DNA from: Halomonas daqiaonensis
Lineage (GTDB): Bacteria; Pseudomonadota; Gammaproteobacteria; Pseudomonadales; Halomonadaceae
Direction of reading: 5' to 3'
Assembly (NCBI RefSeq): GCF_900109725.1
Contig: NZ_FOBC01000004.1
Coordinates: 62,001-126,000, forward strand
Length of the DNA: 64,000 bases
Shown piece by piece: positions 25,347-34,209 of the stretch (its first letter is position 1; the number at the start of each line of letters is the position of its first letter). The notes beneath the pieces are model-generated. The model ran no database searches. It was not told where the DNA came from and worked only from the letters and a program-made list of their open reading frames with translations. The translations under genes and the position numbers were made by a program.

Positions 25347-26725
25347 GGCCCGCGATACGCCGGCTGGGGCGCGGGCTGGCGGTGCTGATCGGCGTCGTCG
25401 TGGGCGTGGCGCTGCTGGTCGTCTTCGTGGCCAATCGCCAGGCCCCCGAGCGCGAGGAGGCGGCGGCCTCCGTCACCCCGGTCAGGATCGTCGAGGTCCG
25501 CCCCCTGGAGCTGCGCCTGGAGGCGCGAGGCCACGGCGTGGCGCGCCCTGCCGAGACCTGGCAGGCGACGGCCAACGTGGCGGGGCGCGTCGTCGAGCGA
25601 CACCCGGAACTGGAGAGCGGCACCCTGCTGCCCGAGGGGACTCTGATGGTGGCGCTGGATCCCAGCCGCTACGAACTGGCCATCGCCGAGGCCGAGGCGG
25701 AGCTGGCCAGCCTGGCCGGCGAGTTGGCCCAGCTCGAGGCCGAGGAGAAGAACACCCGTCGCGTGCTGGAGCTGGAGCAGCAGGCGCTGGCTCTGGCCGA
25801 GCAGGAGCTGGCACGCATCGAGCGCCTGGCGGCCAGTGGCTCGGTCTCCCGCTCACGACGCGACGAGCAGCGTCGCAGCACCCTGGGCCAGCGCCAGGCG
25901 GTCGCTTCCCTGGAGAACAGTCTGGCGCTGCTGCCCTCTCGGCGGGAGGTACTCAAGGCGCAGCGTGAGCGGGCTGCGGTGCGCCTGGCCCAGGCCCGGC
26001 AGGACCTGGCCGACACCCGCTTCGAGGCGCCCTACGACCTGCGCCTGGCCGAGGTGGAGGTGGAGCTGCATCAGTTCGTCGGCACCGGGCATCGACTGTT
26101 CCAGGCCGAGAACCTGGCCGCCGCCGAGGTGGAGGCGCACATTCCCATCGCCATGATGCGTCGCCTGATGGCCGCGATCCTGGCCGAGGAGCCCTCTGGC
26201 CAGGGGCTGGACCTGGACGAGCGACTGGACTTCTCGGCGGTCGACGCCGAACTCTTCCTGGCCGGCGCCGAGGGCGTGGGTTGGTCGGGAGAACTGGTGC
26301 GCGTGGCCAGTGGCCTGGACCCGACCACCCGTACGATACGCGCCGTGGTGCGGATTGATCACCCCTACCGCGATGCCCGGCCGCCGGATCGCCCTCCGCT
26401 GCAGCGCGACATGTACGTGCGTACCCGGCTTAGCGCGCCCAGCCCTGAGCCTAAGTTGGCGATCCCGGCCAGTGCGGTGCATCAGGGTGAGGTGTGGCTG
26501 GTGGATGACGAGGCACGCCTCGAGCGGCGCACGGTGAGCGTGGCCTTCGAGCAGGGCAACCTGGCGGTGATCGCGGGTGGCCTCGAAGCCGGCGAGCGGG
26601 TGGTGGTCGATGACCTGCCCGCGGCGATCGCCGGGATGGCGCTTGAGCCGCGTCGCGATGAGGCCCTGGAGGCGCGTATCGCTGAGCAGGCGCTGGGCGA
26701 AGCACACAGGGAAGCCCAGCCATGA
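25343..26725 (+). CDS. RND efflux periplasmic adaptor subunit
   Basis: The 460-aa protein has one N-terminal membrane anchor, a lipoyl-like/HlyD domain interrupted by a long coiled-coil hairpin (about residues 105-215, rich in EAEAELASLAGEL-type heptads), and a C-terminal beta-barrel region. It links the inner-membrane pump to an outer-membrane channel, which is not encoded here. It overlaps both neighbours by four bases. Confidence 0.92.
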   Translation: MRPAIRRLGRGLAVLIGVVVGVALLVVFVANRQAPEREEAAASVTPVRIVEVRPLELRLEARGHGVARPAETWQATANVAGRVVERHPELESGTLLPEGTLMVALDPSRYELAIAEAEAELASLAGELAQLEAEEKNTRRVLELEQQALALAEQELARIERLAASGSVSRSRRDEQRRSTLGQRQAVASLENSLALLPSRREVLKAQRERAAVRLAQARQDLADTRFEAPYDLRLAEVEVELHQFVGTGHRLFQAENLAAAEVEAHIPIAMMRRLMAAILAEEPSGQGLDLDERLDFSAVDAELFLAGAEGVGWSGELVRVASGLDPTTRTIRAVVRIDHPYRDARPPDRPPLQRDMYVRTRLSAPSPEPKLAIPASAVHQGEVWLVDDEARLERRTVSVAFEQGNLAVIAGGLEAGERVVVDDLPAAIAGMALEPRRDEALEARIAEQALGEAHREAQP

Positions 26726-29700
26726 TCCGCTGGTTCGCCGCCCACCCCACTGCCGCCAACCTGCTGCTGGTGCTGCTGCTCGCCGCCGGTCTCTTCACCG
26801 CTCCGTCGCTCAAGCGCGAGACGTTTCCCGACTATCGCCCGGTGGAGGTGAGCGTCGAGGTGGTTTACCGCGGGGCCAGTGCCGCCGACGTGGAGGACGC
26901 CGTCTGCCGCCGCCTGCATGAGGCGGTGAAGGGGGTGGAGTTTCTCGACGAGTTCGTCTGCGTGGCCCAGGACAACCTGGCCAGCGCCATCGCCACCATG
27001 CAGGCCGGCGGCGACCCCCTGCGCTTTCTCGGCGAGATCGACACCGAGGTCGGTGCCATCAGCGAGTTTCCAGCCCGGGCCGACCCGCCGGTGGTGCGCG
27101 AACTGCACCGCAGCGATCTGGTTGCGGCGGTCGCCGTATCATCCGACATGCCCGCCGGCCAGCTTGAGGAGTACGCCCTGCGCCTGGAGGAACGCATCAT
27201 GGCGCTGCCCGGGGTGGCGGACGTGGCGATCCATGGCATGTCCCAGCGCCAGTGGCAGGTGGAGGTGCCCGGCGAGGTGCTCGGCCAGCACGGCCTCTCG
27301 GCTCGCGAACTGGCGCGGCGGATCTCGGCCCAGAGTCTGGACCTGCCGCTGGGCACCCTGGAAACCCCCGAGCGCGATATCCTGCTGCGCTTCACCGACC
27401 AGCGCCGCTCGCTGGTGGAGCTTTCGCGCCTGGTGGTGATGTCCGATCCGGCCGGCGGCGAGCTGACCCTGGGTGACATCGCCAGCCTGACCGAGACCGG
27501 CGAACGCGAGGAGGAGAAGATTCGCTTCAACGGCGAACCGGCGCTGGTGCTGGAGGTGAGCAAGAGCCTGCGCGACGACGCCCTGACGGTGAAGGAGCGC
27601 CTCGAGGGGCTGATCGAGGCAGAGCACCGCCGCTTCGATGGTGGCATAACGCTGACCCTGACCCAGGACATGACCAGCATCGTCCGCGACCGCCTGCAGA
27701 TGCTGGTAGGCAACGGCATCATGGGGCTAGCGCTGGTGCTGCTGGTGATGAGCCTGTTCTTCCGCCCGCGCCTGGCGCTGTGGGCGGTGCTGGGGCTGCC
27801 CGCGGCCTTCATGGGGGCCTTCCTGGTGATGGGGCTCGCCGGCCTCTCGCTGAACATGATCACCCTGGTGGCACTGTTGATGGCCATCGGCATCGTCATG
27901 GACGATGCCATCGTGATCACCGACAATATCGCCGCCCACGCCGGGGAGGGGGCCACGCCGCTGGAGGCGGTGGTGGCGGGGACCCGCCAGGTGCTGCCCG
28001 GAGTGCTGTCCTCCTTCCTGACTACCGCCTCGGTCTTCGTGCCGCTCTCCTTTCTGGCTGGCGAGATGGGTGCCGTACTGGAGGTGCTGCCGGTGGTGCT
28101 GATCGCCGCCCTGGCGGCGAGTCTCATCGAGGCGTTCTGGATCCTCCCCCACCACCTCAAGGGCAGTGTGAAGCACCTGCAGCAGGGCCAGGATTCCCGC
28201 TTTCGCAGTGCCTTCGACCGCGGCTTCGAGCGCTTTCGCGAGAGCGTGGGACGGCTGGCCGATCGGGCGATCCGTTTCCGTCATGCGGCATTGGGGCTCG
28301 TATTTACCGTGCTGTTAGCATCTGTCGGTTTCATGGCCGGTGGCCACGTCGGCAGCGAGGCGATGCCCGACATCGACGGCGACGTGCTGGAAGCTCGCAT
28401 CCTGATGCCCCAGGGCACGCCGCTCGAGCGCACCGAGGCGGTGGCCGAGCGGGTCGAGATGGCGATGCGTGAGCTCGATGCACGCCACTCTCCCGAGCAA
28501 CCCGAGGGCGCGGCGCTGGTGGAGGCGATCCAGGTGCGCTTCAACCACAATCTCAGCGCCCGGGAGGCGGGTCCCCACGTGGCCACGGTCAGCGTTGACC
28601 TGCTGACCGCCGAGCGGCGCACCCTGACCCTGGATGCGTTGACCGCTGAGTGGCGAGAGGCGATTGGCGAGATCGCCGGGCTGCAGCGTCTGATCATCCA
28701 GGAGCCGGGCTTCGGCCCCGCCGGGGTACCCGTGGAGGTGCGCCTGACCGGCGAGGACCTCGAGGCCATGAAGGCGGCGGGGCTCGAGCTGGCCTCGCGG
28801 CTGCAGGGCTATTCGGCAGTCTACAACGTCATGGATGACCAGCGCCTGGGCAAGCCCCAGCGCGCCTACTTCCTTGTATCGGGCGCCCACGGCCTGGGGC
28901 TCACCGCCGAGGAGGTGGCGAGTCAGCTGCGTGCAGGCCTGCTTGGCGAGATCGCCGATACCCAGCGCATCGGCGAGCAGGAGATCGAGGTGTTGGTGCG
29001 CCAGGCCGAGGCCGACCGCGAGGGTCTCGACGACCTGGCCGACCAGACCCTGGTGCTCCCCGATGGCAGCCGGGTGCCACTCTCGGTGGTCACCGAGGTG
29101 GCCGAGCGCCGCGAGTGGGCGCGCCTCAGCCGCATCGACGGGCGGCGCACCGTCACCGTGGAGGCCAACGTGGATGCCCGCCAGGCCAGCGGCCAGGCCA
29201 TCGTCGACGATCTCGTGGGCAGTGGCTGGCTGGCCGACTTCGAGGGGCGCCATCCCGAGGTGGCGGTCACCTTCGAGGGGCAGGTAGCCAGCTCCGCCGA
29301 GACCGGTGGCTCCATCGCCCGCGGTCTGCTGATCGGCCTGGTGGGGATCTTCGTGATCCTCTCCTTCCAGTTCCGCAGCTACGTGGAGCCGCTGATCGTC
29401 ATGCTCTCGATCCCGCTGGCCTTCATCGGCGCCATCTGGGGGCATGTCATTATGGGCTACTACCTCTCCATGCCCTCGCTGATCGGCGCCGCCTCGCTGG
29501 CCGGCATCGTGGTCAACAACGCCATCCTGCTGATCCACTTCATCAAGACGCACCGCGAGCGAGGCATGAACGCGGTGGCGGCCGCCGGCCAGGCCTGCCG
29601 CGACCGGCTGCGTGCCATCCTGATCTCCACCACGACCACCATCGCCGGCCTCGCGCCACTACTGGCCGAGACCAGCACCCAGGCGGATGCCATCAAACCG

Positions 29701-29823
29701 CTGGTGATCGCCGTTGTGTTCGGCCTGCTCAGTGCCACCCTGCTGGTGCTGCTGGTGATCCCGGCGCTCTACGTGCTCTTCGACGACTGGGGCTGGACCC
29801 GCGAGGCCCCCGCCGAGGCGTAG
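26722..29823 (+). CDS. RND-family inner-membrane efflux pump
   Basis: The 1,033-aa protein has the RND pattern: membrane segment 1, a large periplasmic loop, six membrane segments with MAIGIVMDDAIVITDNI, a second loop, and five more segments with AGIVVNNAILLIHFI. It resembles hydrophobe/amphiphile pumps of the AcrB group. Substrate is unknown. It is the last gene of the tetR operon and appears unrelated to denitrification. Confidence 0.95.
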   Translation: MIRWFAAHPTAANLLLVLLLAAGLFTAPSLKRETFPDYRPVEVSVEVVYRGASAADVEDAVCRRLHEAVKGVEFLDEFVCVAQDNLASAIATMQAGGDPLRFLGEIDTEVGAISEFPARADPPVVRELHRSDLVAAVAVSSDMPAGQLEEYALRLEERIMALPGVADVAIHGMSQRQWQVEVPGEVLGQHGLSARELARRISAQSLDLPLGTLETPERDILLRFTDQRRSLVELSRLVVMSDPAGGELTLGDIASLTETGEREEEKIRFNGEPALVLEVSKSLRDDALTVKERLEGLIEAEHRRFDGGITLTLTQDMTSIVRDRLQMLVGNGIMGLALVLLVMSLFFRPRLALWAVLGLPAAFMGAFLVMGLAGLSLNMITLVALLMAIGIVMDDAIVITDNIAAHAGEGATPLEAVVAGTRQVLPGVLSSFLTTASVFVPLSFLAGEMGAVLEVLPVVLIAALAASLIEAFWILPHHLKGSVKHLQQGQDSRFRSAFDRGFERFRESVGRLADRAIRFRHAALGLVFTVLLASVGFMAGGHVGSEAMPDIDGDVLEARILMPQGTPLERTEAVAERVEMAMRELDARHSPEQPEGAALVEAIQVRFNHNLSAREAGPHVATVSVDLLTAERRTLTLDALTAEWREAIGEIAGLQRLIIQEPGFGPAGVPVEVRLTGEDLEAMKAAGLELASRLQGYSAVYNVMDDQRLGKPQRAYFLVSGAHGLGLTAEEVASQLRAGLLGEIADTQRIGEQEIEVLVRQAEADREGLDDLADQTLVLPDGSRVPLSVVTEVAERREWARLSRIDGRRTVTVEANVDARQASGQAIVDDLVGSGWLADFEGRHPEVAVTFEGQVASSAETGGSIARGLLIGLVGIFVILSFQFRSYVEPLIVMLSIPLAFIGAIWGHVIMGYYLSMPSLIGAASLAGIVVNNAILLIHFIKTHRERGMNAVAAAGQACRDRLRAILISTTTTIAGLAPLLAETSTQADAIKPLVIAVVFGLLSATLLVLLVIPALYVLFDDWGWTREAPAEA

Positions 29824-29873
29824 CGACATGGGCCGGCCCTATCTTGACCATGGGGCGGCACAGACTACCTTTA

Positions 29874-29896
29874 AAGGTGTACTTTTTTTGCATCTT
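29874..29896 (+). promoter_or_regulatory. NsrR-type operator before a small exported protein gene
   Basis: The 23-bp site has halves AAGGTGTA and TGCATCTT (18 of 23 matches to the NsrR consensus). It is followed at once by TATAAA (29896-29901), a good -10 element, so a bound repressor would block the promoter. Confidence 0.6.
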
Positions 29897-29946
29897 ATAA
29901 ATTCGGCAAGACGATGTGCACCATGAATCAAACCTCAGGAGGCCAC

Positions 29947-30291
29947 ATGACGCCCATCTCCCATCGCCATGTCTCAGGCAAGATCACCGGCACACTGATG
30001 CTGGCGGCTTCCCTCTTGCTGGGTAGCGTCGCCCTGGCGGATGCCCATGAAGCCGAGGATTCCGGCAAGACCTGGTTGCCGAGCCTCATGACCGAGACTC
30101 CTCAGGAGGGCTTCGCCCTGGCGGTGACCCTTTCCCAGAAGGGGGTGGGGACCACCCAGCCGGATGCCGAGGTGCGCAAGGAACAGCGCCCCGAATATGC
30201 CGAGAATCCCGACAGCCTAATTGCGGCTTCCCACGTCATCGCCACGCACTTTCAGACCGTGGCCGCGGCCAACGACTACTGGCGGGAGTGA
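29947..30291 (+). CDS. small exported protein, probably NO-responsive, unknown function
   Basis: The 114-aa product has a signal peptide (about residues 1-35, ending VALADAH) and a short mature chain of about 80 residues with no Cys, no heme motif and no recognised domain; it ends HFQTVAAANDYWRE. ATG 29947 follows AGGAGG with a four-base gap; in-frame ATGs at 29914 and 29923 lack such a site. The NsrR-type operator upstream suggests that NO induces it. It is not coupled to its neighbours. Confidence 0.7.
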   Translation: MTPISHRHVSGKITGTLMLAASLLLGSVALADAHEAEDSGKTWLPSLMTETPQEGFALAVTLSQKGVGTTQPDAEVRKEQRPEYAENPDSLIAASHVIATHFQTVAAANDYWRE

Positions 30292-30362
30292 TGCCAAGAT
30301 GACGTCACAGAGCCTGCAGCATCTGACTTGCTGGACGGTGTGAGCCGCGGAGGAGAGCCCTA

Positions 30363-30469
30363 ATGATCTGGGCTAAGGCATGATCACGGTACGGCTCTAT
30401 CGCTATCATCCCGACGAAGATGACCGACCAAATCATAAAGGCAATGCTGCTGGCGCGCGGCAGCTAAGA
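30363..30469 (+). pseudogene. possible remnant of an iron-sulfur subunit gene (SdhB/FrdB-like)
   Basis: After GGAGGAG, a six-codon frame starts at 30363 and overlaps (ATGA) an ATG at 30380 whose first residues, MITVRLYRYHPDEDDRP, look like the N-terminus of succinate dehydrogenase iron-sulfur subunits. In another frame the same DNA ends PTKMTDQIIKAMLLARGS-stop, like the C-terminus of that family. These two similarities overlap and cannot both be homologous along the same bases, so this is weak evidence. Otherwise 30292-30495 shows nothing. Confidence 0.2.
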
Positions 30470-30495
30470 TCCATCTCCAGCACCCAGACAGCACG

Positions 30496-30523
30496 ACGAC
30501 GCCCCGGCCTGCCGGGGCGTCGT
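30496..30523 (-). terminator. hairpin terminator after hmp
   Basis: ACGACGCCCCGGC pairs perfectly with GCCGGGGCGTCGT (13 bp, tight loop). Outer bases CACCC and GGGTG can extend it. No strong T-run is present. It lies 22 bases after the hmp stop on the minus strand. Confidence 0.6.
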
Positions 30524-30545
30524 GGGTGTGTAGGTGGGGCGGATC

Positions 30546-31715
30546 TCAGGCGGCATCGAGGGGGCGCGAGGGGCCGAAGTGCTCGTAGTGGCGACGCTCG
30601 CCGGGCACGCCCAGCTCGGCGAGTGCCTGGTCCACGGCGGCCATGAAGCCCTGGGGGCCCACGAAGTAGCAGCGGGCATCCTCGGGCATCAGGCTGGCCA
30701 GCAACTCGCGGTCGATCCGGCCGGTATGGTCGGCCTCATTGCCGCGCTCGTGCACGCTCACCGCCCGGAGCCGCTGAGGGTGCTCCGCGGACAGGGCCGC
30801 CACTTCATCGCGGAAGGCGTGATGCTTGGCATCCAGGGCGGCGTGAAGGTAGACCACCCGGCGTCCCTCGGCCAGGGCATGACGAGCCATGGGGAGCATC
30901 GGGGTCTGGCCGACCCCGCCACTGACCAGCAGAAGCGGCTCATCACCATCGGCAAGAGTCATGTCGCCGGCCGGTGGCAGCAGCTCCAGGGCGTCGCCGA
31001 CGCTCATGGCATCATGCAGGTGACGGCTGGCGCGACCCTGCGCCTCCCGCTTTACCGAGATCCGGTAGTGGTGCCCGTTGGGCACATCCGACAGGCTGTA
31101 GTGCCGATAGACCGGTTCGCCATCGATGGTCAGTCTCACGCCGATGAACTGGCCCGGCTGGTGGCCGGCCACCGGGCCGCCGTCCTCGGGTTCCAGCACG
31201 AAGGAGCGGACCACCGCGCTCTCCTGGCGAGTGTCGGCGATGCGGAAGCGACGAGTGCCGCGCCAGCCGCCGGGGCGCCCCTCGAACTCGCGGTAGCGAT
31301 GGTCCTCTAGCTCGATGAGCAGGCCGGCGAGTTCCTCATAGAGGCCGCTCCAGGCCGTGGCGATTTCCGGCGTCACCGCCTCGCCGAGCACCTCTCCGAT
31401 GGCGGCCATCAGGCACTCGCCGACGATAGGATACTGGTCGGGTTGGATACCCAGGGAGACGTGCTTGCTGACCACTGTGGCCAGCACGCCACGTGCCTGC
31501 TGGGGGTCCTGGCGCAGTCCCACATAAGCCAGTACCGCCCCGGCCAGGGCTCGCGGCTGGTCGCCATCCTGCTGGTGGGCCTGATTGAACAGCGGTTTCA
31601 CTTGCGGATAGCGCTCGAACATCAGCGGGTAGAAGCGCTGGGTGATGGCGTCGAGGTGTTCGGCCACCACCGGGGCGGTGGCCTCGATCAGGCGTTCCTG
31701 CTCCTGGGTCAGCAT
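30546..31715 (-). CDS. hmp: flavohemoprotein nitric oxide dioxygenase Hmp
   Basis: The 389-aa protein has an N-terminal globin domain (MLTQEQERLIEATAPVV, proximal His in SKHVSLGI), an FAD-binding domain (YRHYSLSD) and an NAD(P)H-binding domain (SGGVGQTPML, YFVGPQGFM). It converts NO and O2 to nitrate and reduces NO slowly without O2. It is preceded by the best NsrR operator in the window and is transcribed alone. Confidence 0.97.
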   Translation of the reverse strand: MLTQEQERLIEATAPVVAEHLDAITQRFYPLMFERYPQVKPLFNQAHQQDGDQPRALAGAVLAYVGLRQDPQQARGVLATVVSKHVSLGIQPDQYPIVGECLMAAIGEVLGEAVTPEIATAWSGLYEELAGLLIELEDHRYREFEGRPGGWRGTRRFRIADTRQESAVVRSFVLEPEDGGPVAGHQPGQFIGVRLTIDGEPVYRHYSLSDVPNGHHYRISVKREAQGRASRHLHDAMSVGDALELLPPAGDMTLADGDEPLLLVSGGVGQTPMLPMARHALAEGRRVVYLHAALDAKHHAFRDEVAALSAEHPQRLRAVSVHERGNEADHTGRIDRELLASLMPEDARCYFVGPQGFMAAVDQALAELGVPGERRHYEHFGPSRPLDAA

Positions 31716-31744
31716 GGCACGGCTCCGTGTCGGGGGATGATTAT

Positions 31745-31767
31745 AAGAGGTATGTAAAATACATGTT
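31745..31767 (-). promoter_or_regulatory. NsrR operator of hmp
   Basis: The 23-bp site, read on plus strand as AAGAGGTATG...ATACATGTT, has 20 of 23 matches to the NsrR consensus on either strand and a near-perfect dyad GTATGTAAAATACAT. It lies 30-52 bases before the hmp start codon. Confidence 0.8.
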
Positions 31768-31817
31768 ATTCCCCGGCATGGCCATTCATGGCGACATCCT
31801 GTCGCGGTAAGGCGCGC

Positions 31818-32384
31818 TCAATAGGCCCAGACAATGGCCATCAGCAGTCCCCAGGCCAGCACGCCGGCGGCCATGATGGTGTAAGTGGCGGACATGGTAT
31901 TCACGTCGTTGTCGCTGCGCTCACAAAGCGTCTGCAGACCGTGGTAGACCAGGCTGCAGGAGATGCCCAGCGCCACCAGCACCGCCAGGGCATTGAGCAG
32001 AAGGCTGGGGATCAGCAGCACGATCGCCGAGGACCACAGGGGCAGCGGTGCCAGGGCCGCCAGCAGGTAGGCGTCTGGGTAGTCGATGGAGAGTTCGCGG
32101 GTGCCGTTGACCACGGCGTGGATCAGCCAGCCCATCACGAAGAAGGTCAGCAACTCCGCCAGGAAAAGGATGGTGGTAATAAAGCGCCATTCCCTGCCGG
32201 CAAAGCCGGCAATGAAGTCATCTCCGTAGTGGGTGCCGGCGTAATAAAGTAGTACGGGAGGCAGCAGTGACATGGGCAGCACCAGGCACCAGGCCAGCAC
32301 CGGGATGGATGGCTTTCGCCGCTGGAGTGCCTTCCAGCCCGCCTGGCGGGTAAAGGGTAGCTTGATCACGGTAACGGGATTCAT
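31818..32384 (-). CDS. Yip1-family inner-membrane protein
   Basis: The 188-aa protein has five hydrophobic segments and begins MNPVTVIKLPFTRQAGWKAL, typical of bacterial Yip1-domain proteins of unknown role. ATG 32384 follows GAGGTC; an upstream in-frame start at 32417 would lie inside the regulatory region. It is divergent from a marR gene and shares with it a region with two palindromes, so it is probably a MarR target. Confidence 0.75.
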   Translation of the reverse strand: MNPVTVIKLPFTRQAGWKALQRRKPSIPVLAWCLVLPMSLLPPVLLYYAGTHYGDDFIAGFAGREWRFITTILFLAELLTFFVMGWLIHAVVNGTRELSIDYPDAYLLAALAPLPLWSSAIVLLIPSLLLNALAVLVALGISCSLVYHGLQTLCERSDNDVNTMSATYTIMAAGVLAWGLLMAIVWAY

Positions 32385-32420
32385 GGTCGAGACCTCGTGG
32401 GGTGGGGAGGGCGGCAAGAA

Positions 32421-32450
32421 ATATCACGTTGTGATATGGTTATCTAACCA
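32421..32450. promoter_or_regulatory. two adjacent palindromes between yip1-like and marR genes
   Basis: ATATCAC-GTT-GTGATAT (32421-32437) and TGGTTA-TC-TAACCA (32437-32450) are perfect inverted repeats sharing one base. Located between divergent starts (32384 and 32515), they are likely operators for the MarR protein or one promoter plus one operator. Confidence 0.65.
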
Positions 32451-32514
32451 TTAGGCCGCGTCTCCTGTGCTGTCAAGCCACCTCGCGATACCCCTGACGA
32501 CCTGGATGCTTCCC

Positions 32515-32928
32515 ATGAGTGACGACGCCCTGACCAAGAAGGACTTCCAGCGCCTCTCCCACTTTCGCTACCAGTTGCGCTGCTTCCTGCGCCAGAGCGA
32601 CGACATTTGTCGTGAGTACCACCTCACACCGCTGCAATACCAGCTGCTGCTGCACCTGCTGGGGTTCGAGGGGCGTGAATGGGCCACAATGAGCGAGCTG
32701 GCCGAGCGCCTCCAGGCCAAGCATCACGGCACCGTGATGCTGGTGGATCGCTGCGAGCAGCTGGGTCTGGTGGAGCGGCGCCCGAGTCGCGACGACCGTC
32801 GGCGTATCGAGGTGCACCTGCTGCCTCGCGGCGCCGAGCTGTCACGCCGTATCGCCGAACTGCATCAGCCCGAACTGCGCCACCTTCAGGAGGAGTTCCG
32901 CCTGCCGGGCTGGCCCGATCTCCCCTGA
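32515..32928 (+). CDS. MarR-family regulator
   Basis: The 137-aa protein has a winged helix-turn-helix (TMSELAERLQAKHHGTVMLVDRCEQLGLVERRPSRDDRR region) typical of MarR. The start is uncertain: ATGs at 32506 and 32467 are in frame but ATG 32515 gives the usual short N-terminus. It is followed 103 bases later by the P450 gene, separated by a FNR-type box, so it may or may not control the P450. Its ligand is unknown. Confidence 0.85.
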   Translation: MSDDALTKKDFQRLSHFRYQLRCFLRQSDDICREYHLTPLQYQLLLHLLGFEGREWATMSELAERLQAKHHGTVMLVDRCEQLGLVERRPSRDDRRRIEVHLLPRGAELSRRIAELHQPELRHLQEEFRLPGWPDLP

Positions 32929-32957
32929 ATAGTGAGCTGAAAGATGAGAAAGCCCCG

Positions 32958-32971
32958 CTGACCTGGGTCAA
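32958..32971 (+). promoter_or_regulatory. FNR/DNR-type box before the P450 gene
   Basis: CTGACCTGGGTCAA differs from TTGAC-N4-GTCAA in a single base. Its centre is 67 bases before the P450 ATG; class II spacing gives a start near 33006 and a 26-base leader. Confidence 0.6.
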
Positions 32972-33031
32972 TGCGCCCTCTGGCCACTTCTGGTCTCCTT
33001 GCCGCGTGCTTACCCCACCCGAGGAGATGTC

Positions 33032-34189
33032 ATGAGCGAGACGCGCCAGCAGGATTGGGATCCGCGTGCCACGAGCGTGCTGGAAGACCAGATCGCCGCC
33101 TACGATGAGATGCGCAGCCGCTGCCCGGTAGCCTTCAGCGACTACCTGCAGTGGTCGCTGTTCCGTCATGCGGACGTGATGCGCGTGCTCGAGGACCACG
33201 AGACCTTCAGCAGCGCGGCGAGCCGCCATCCGTCGGTGCCCAATGCCATGGATCCGCCCGAGCACACCCGCTTCCGTCGCCTTATCGAGCCCTACTTCGG
33301 CCCCGAGGCCATGGCCGACTTCGCTCCGCAGTGCCGGGCCATCGCCGAGGGCGTGATCGACCGTCTGCCCGCCGACGGCGAAATAGAGGCAATGGCCGTG
33401 ATGGGCCAGGACTTCGCCCTGGAGATCCAGTGTGCCTTCATGGGCTGGCCGACCAGTCTTCACGAGCCGCTGCGTGCCTGGGTGAATCGCCAGCAGGCCG
33501 CCACTCTGGCCGGCGACCGTGAAGTGCTTGGCGAGCTGGCACTAGAGTTTGACGGGGTGATTCGCGAGTTGCTCGCCAGCCGCCGCGAGGCCGGCGACGC
33601 CGCCCCGGATGACGTCACCACGCGAATTATGAACGAGACGGTGGAAGGGCGCGCGCTCAGCGACGCGGAGATCGTCAGCATTTTACGCAACTGGACGGTG
33701 GGCGAACTTGGCACCATCTCGGCGAGCATCGGCATCCTGATGCGCTACCTGGCGGCCAACCCCGAACTGCAGGGTCGCTTGCGCGCTGACCCTGGCCTGC
33801 TGCCGGCGGCCATCGACGAGATCCTGCGCCTCGATGCACCGCTGATGTCCAACCGACGCATTACCACCTGCCCGGTGGAGATCGGCGGCCGTCGCCTCGA
33901 GGCCGGCGAGCGCCTGACCCTGCTGTGGGGCTCGGCCAACCGCGACGAGGCGGTGTTCGGCGACCCCGACGAGGTGCACTTGGACCGCGATCCCGAGGAC
34001 AACCTGCTCTACGGCGCCGGCATCCATGTCTGCCCCGGCGCGCCGCTGGCGCGCATGGAGCTCAGGCACTTCATGGAGGCGCTGCTCGACGCCACCATCG
34101 ATATCGCTCCGCTGCCCGGCCAACCCGTAGTGCGCGCCCTCTACCCCGCCGGCGGCTACTCCGAGGTGCCGCTGCACGTGCGCCGCTGA
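33032..34189 (+). CDS. cytochrome P450 in the denitrification cluster
   Basis: The 385-aa soluble P450 has the ExxR motif (EILR), and the heme loop YGAGIHVCPG with the thiolate Cys at about residue 334. The I-helix region reads WTVGELGTISAS where most monooxygenases have AGxDTT, so both the acidic residue and the following Thr that drive O2 activation appear to be missing. The start ATG 33032 follows GAGGAGATGTC. It lies between marR and nirF, and a FNR-type box precedes it, which is unexpected for an O2-dependent enzyme. No ferredoxin partner is nearby. NO or peroxide chemistry is a possibility, not shown. Confidence 0.9.
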   Translation: MSETRQQDWDPRATSVLEDQIAAYDEMRSRCPVAFSDYLQWSLFRHADVMRVLEDHETFSSAASRHPSVPNAMDPPEHTRFRRLIEPYFGPEAMADFAPQCRAIAEGVIDRLPADGEIEAMAVMGQDFALEIQCAFMGWPTSLHEPLRAWVNRQQAATLAGDREVLGELALEFDGVIRELLASRREAGDAAPDDVTTRIMNETVEGRALSDAEIVSILRNWTVGELGTISASIGILMRYLAANPELQGRLRADPGLLPAAIDEILRLDAPLMSNRRITTCPVEIGGRRLEAGERLTLLWGSANRDEAVFGDPDEVHLDRDPEDNLLYGAGIHVCPGAPLARMELRHFMEALLDATIDIAPLPGQPVVRALYPAGGYSEVPLHVRR

Positions 34190-34209
34190 CCTCTCATTGC
34201 CACTGAACC

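Noticed and set aside
26865-28160. Long minus-strand frames opposite the RND pump
   Set aside because: Serine/arginine-rich antisense translations of the pump gene; the plus-strand frame has all RND features.
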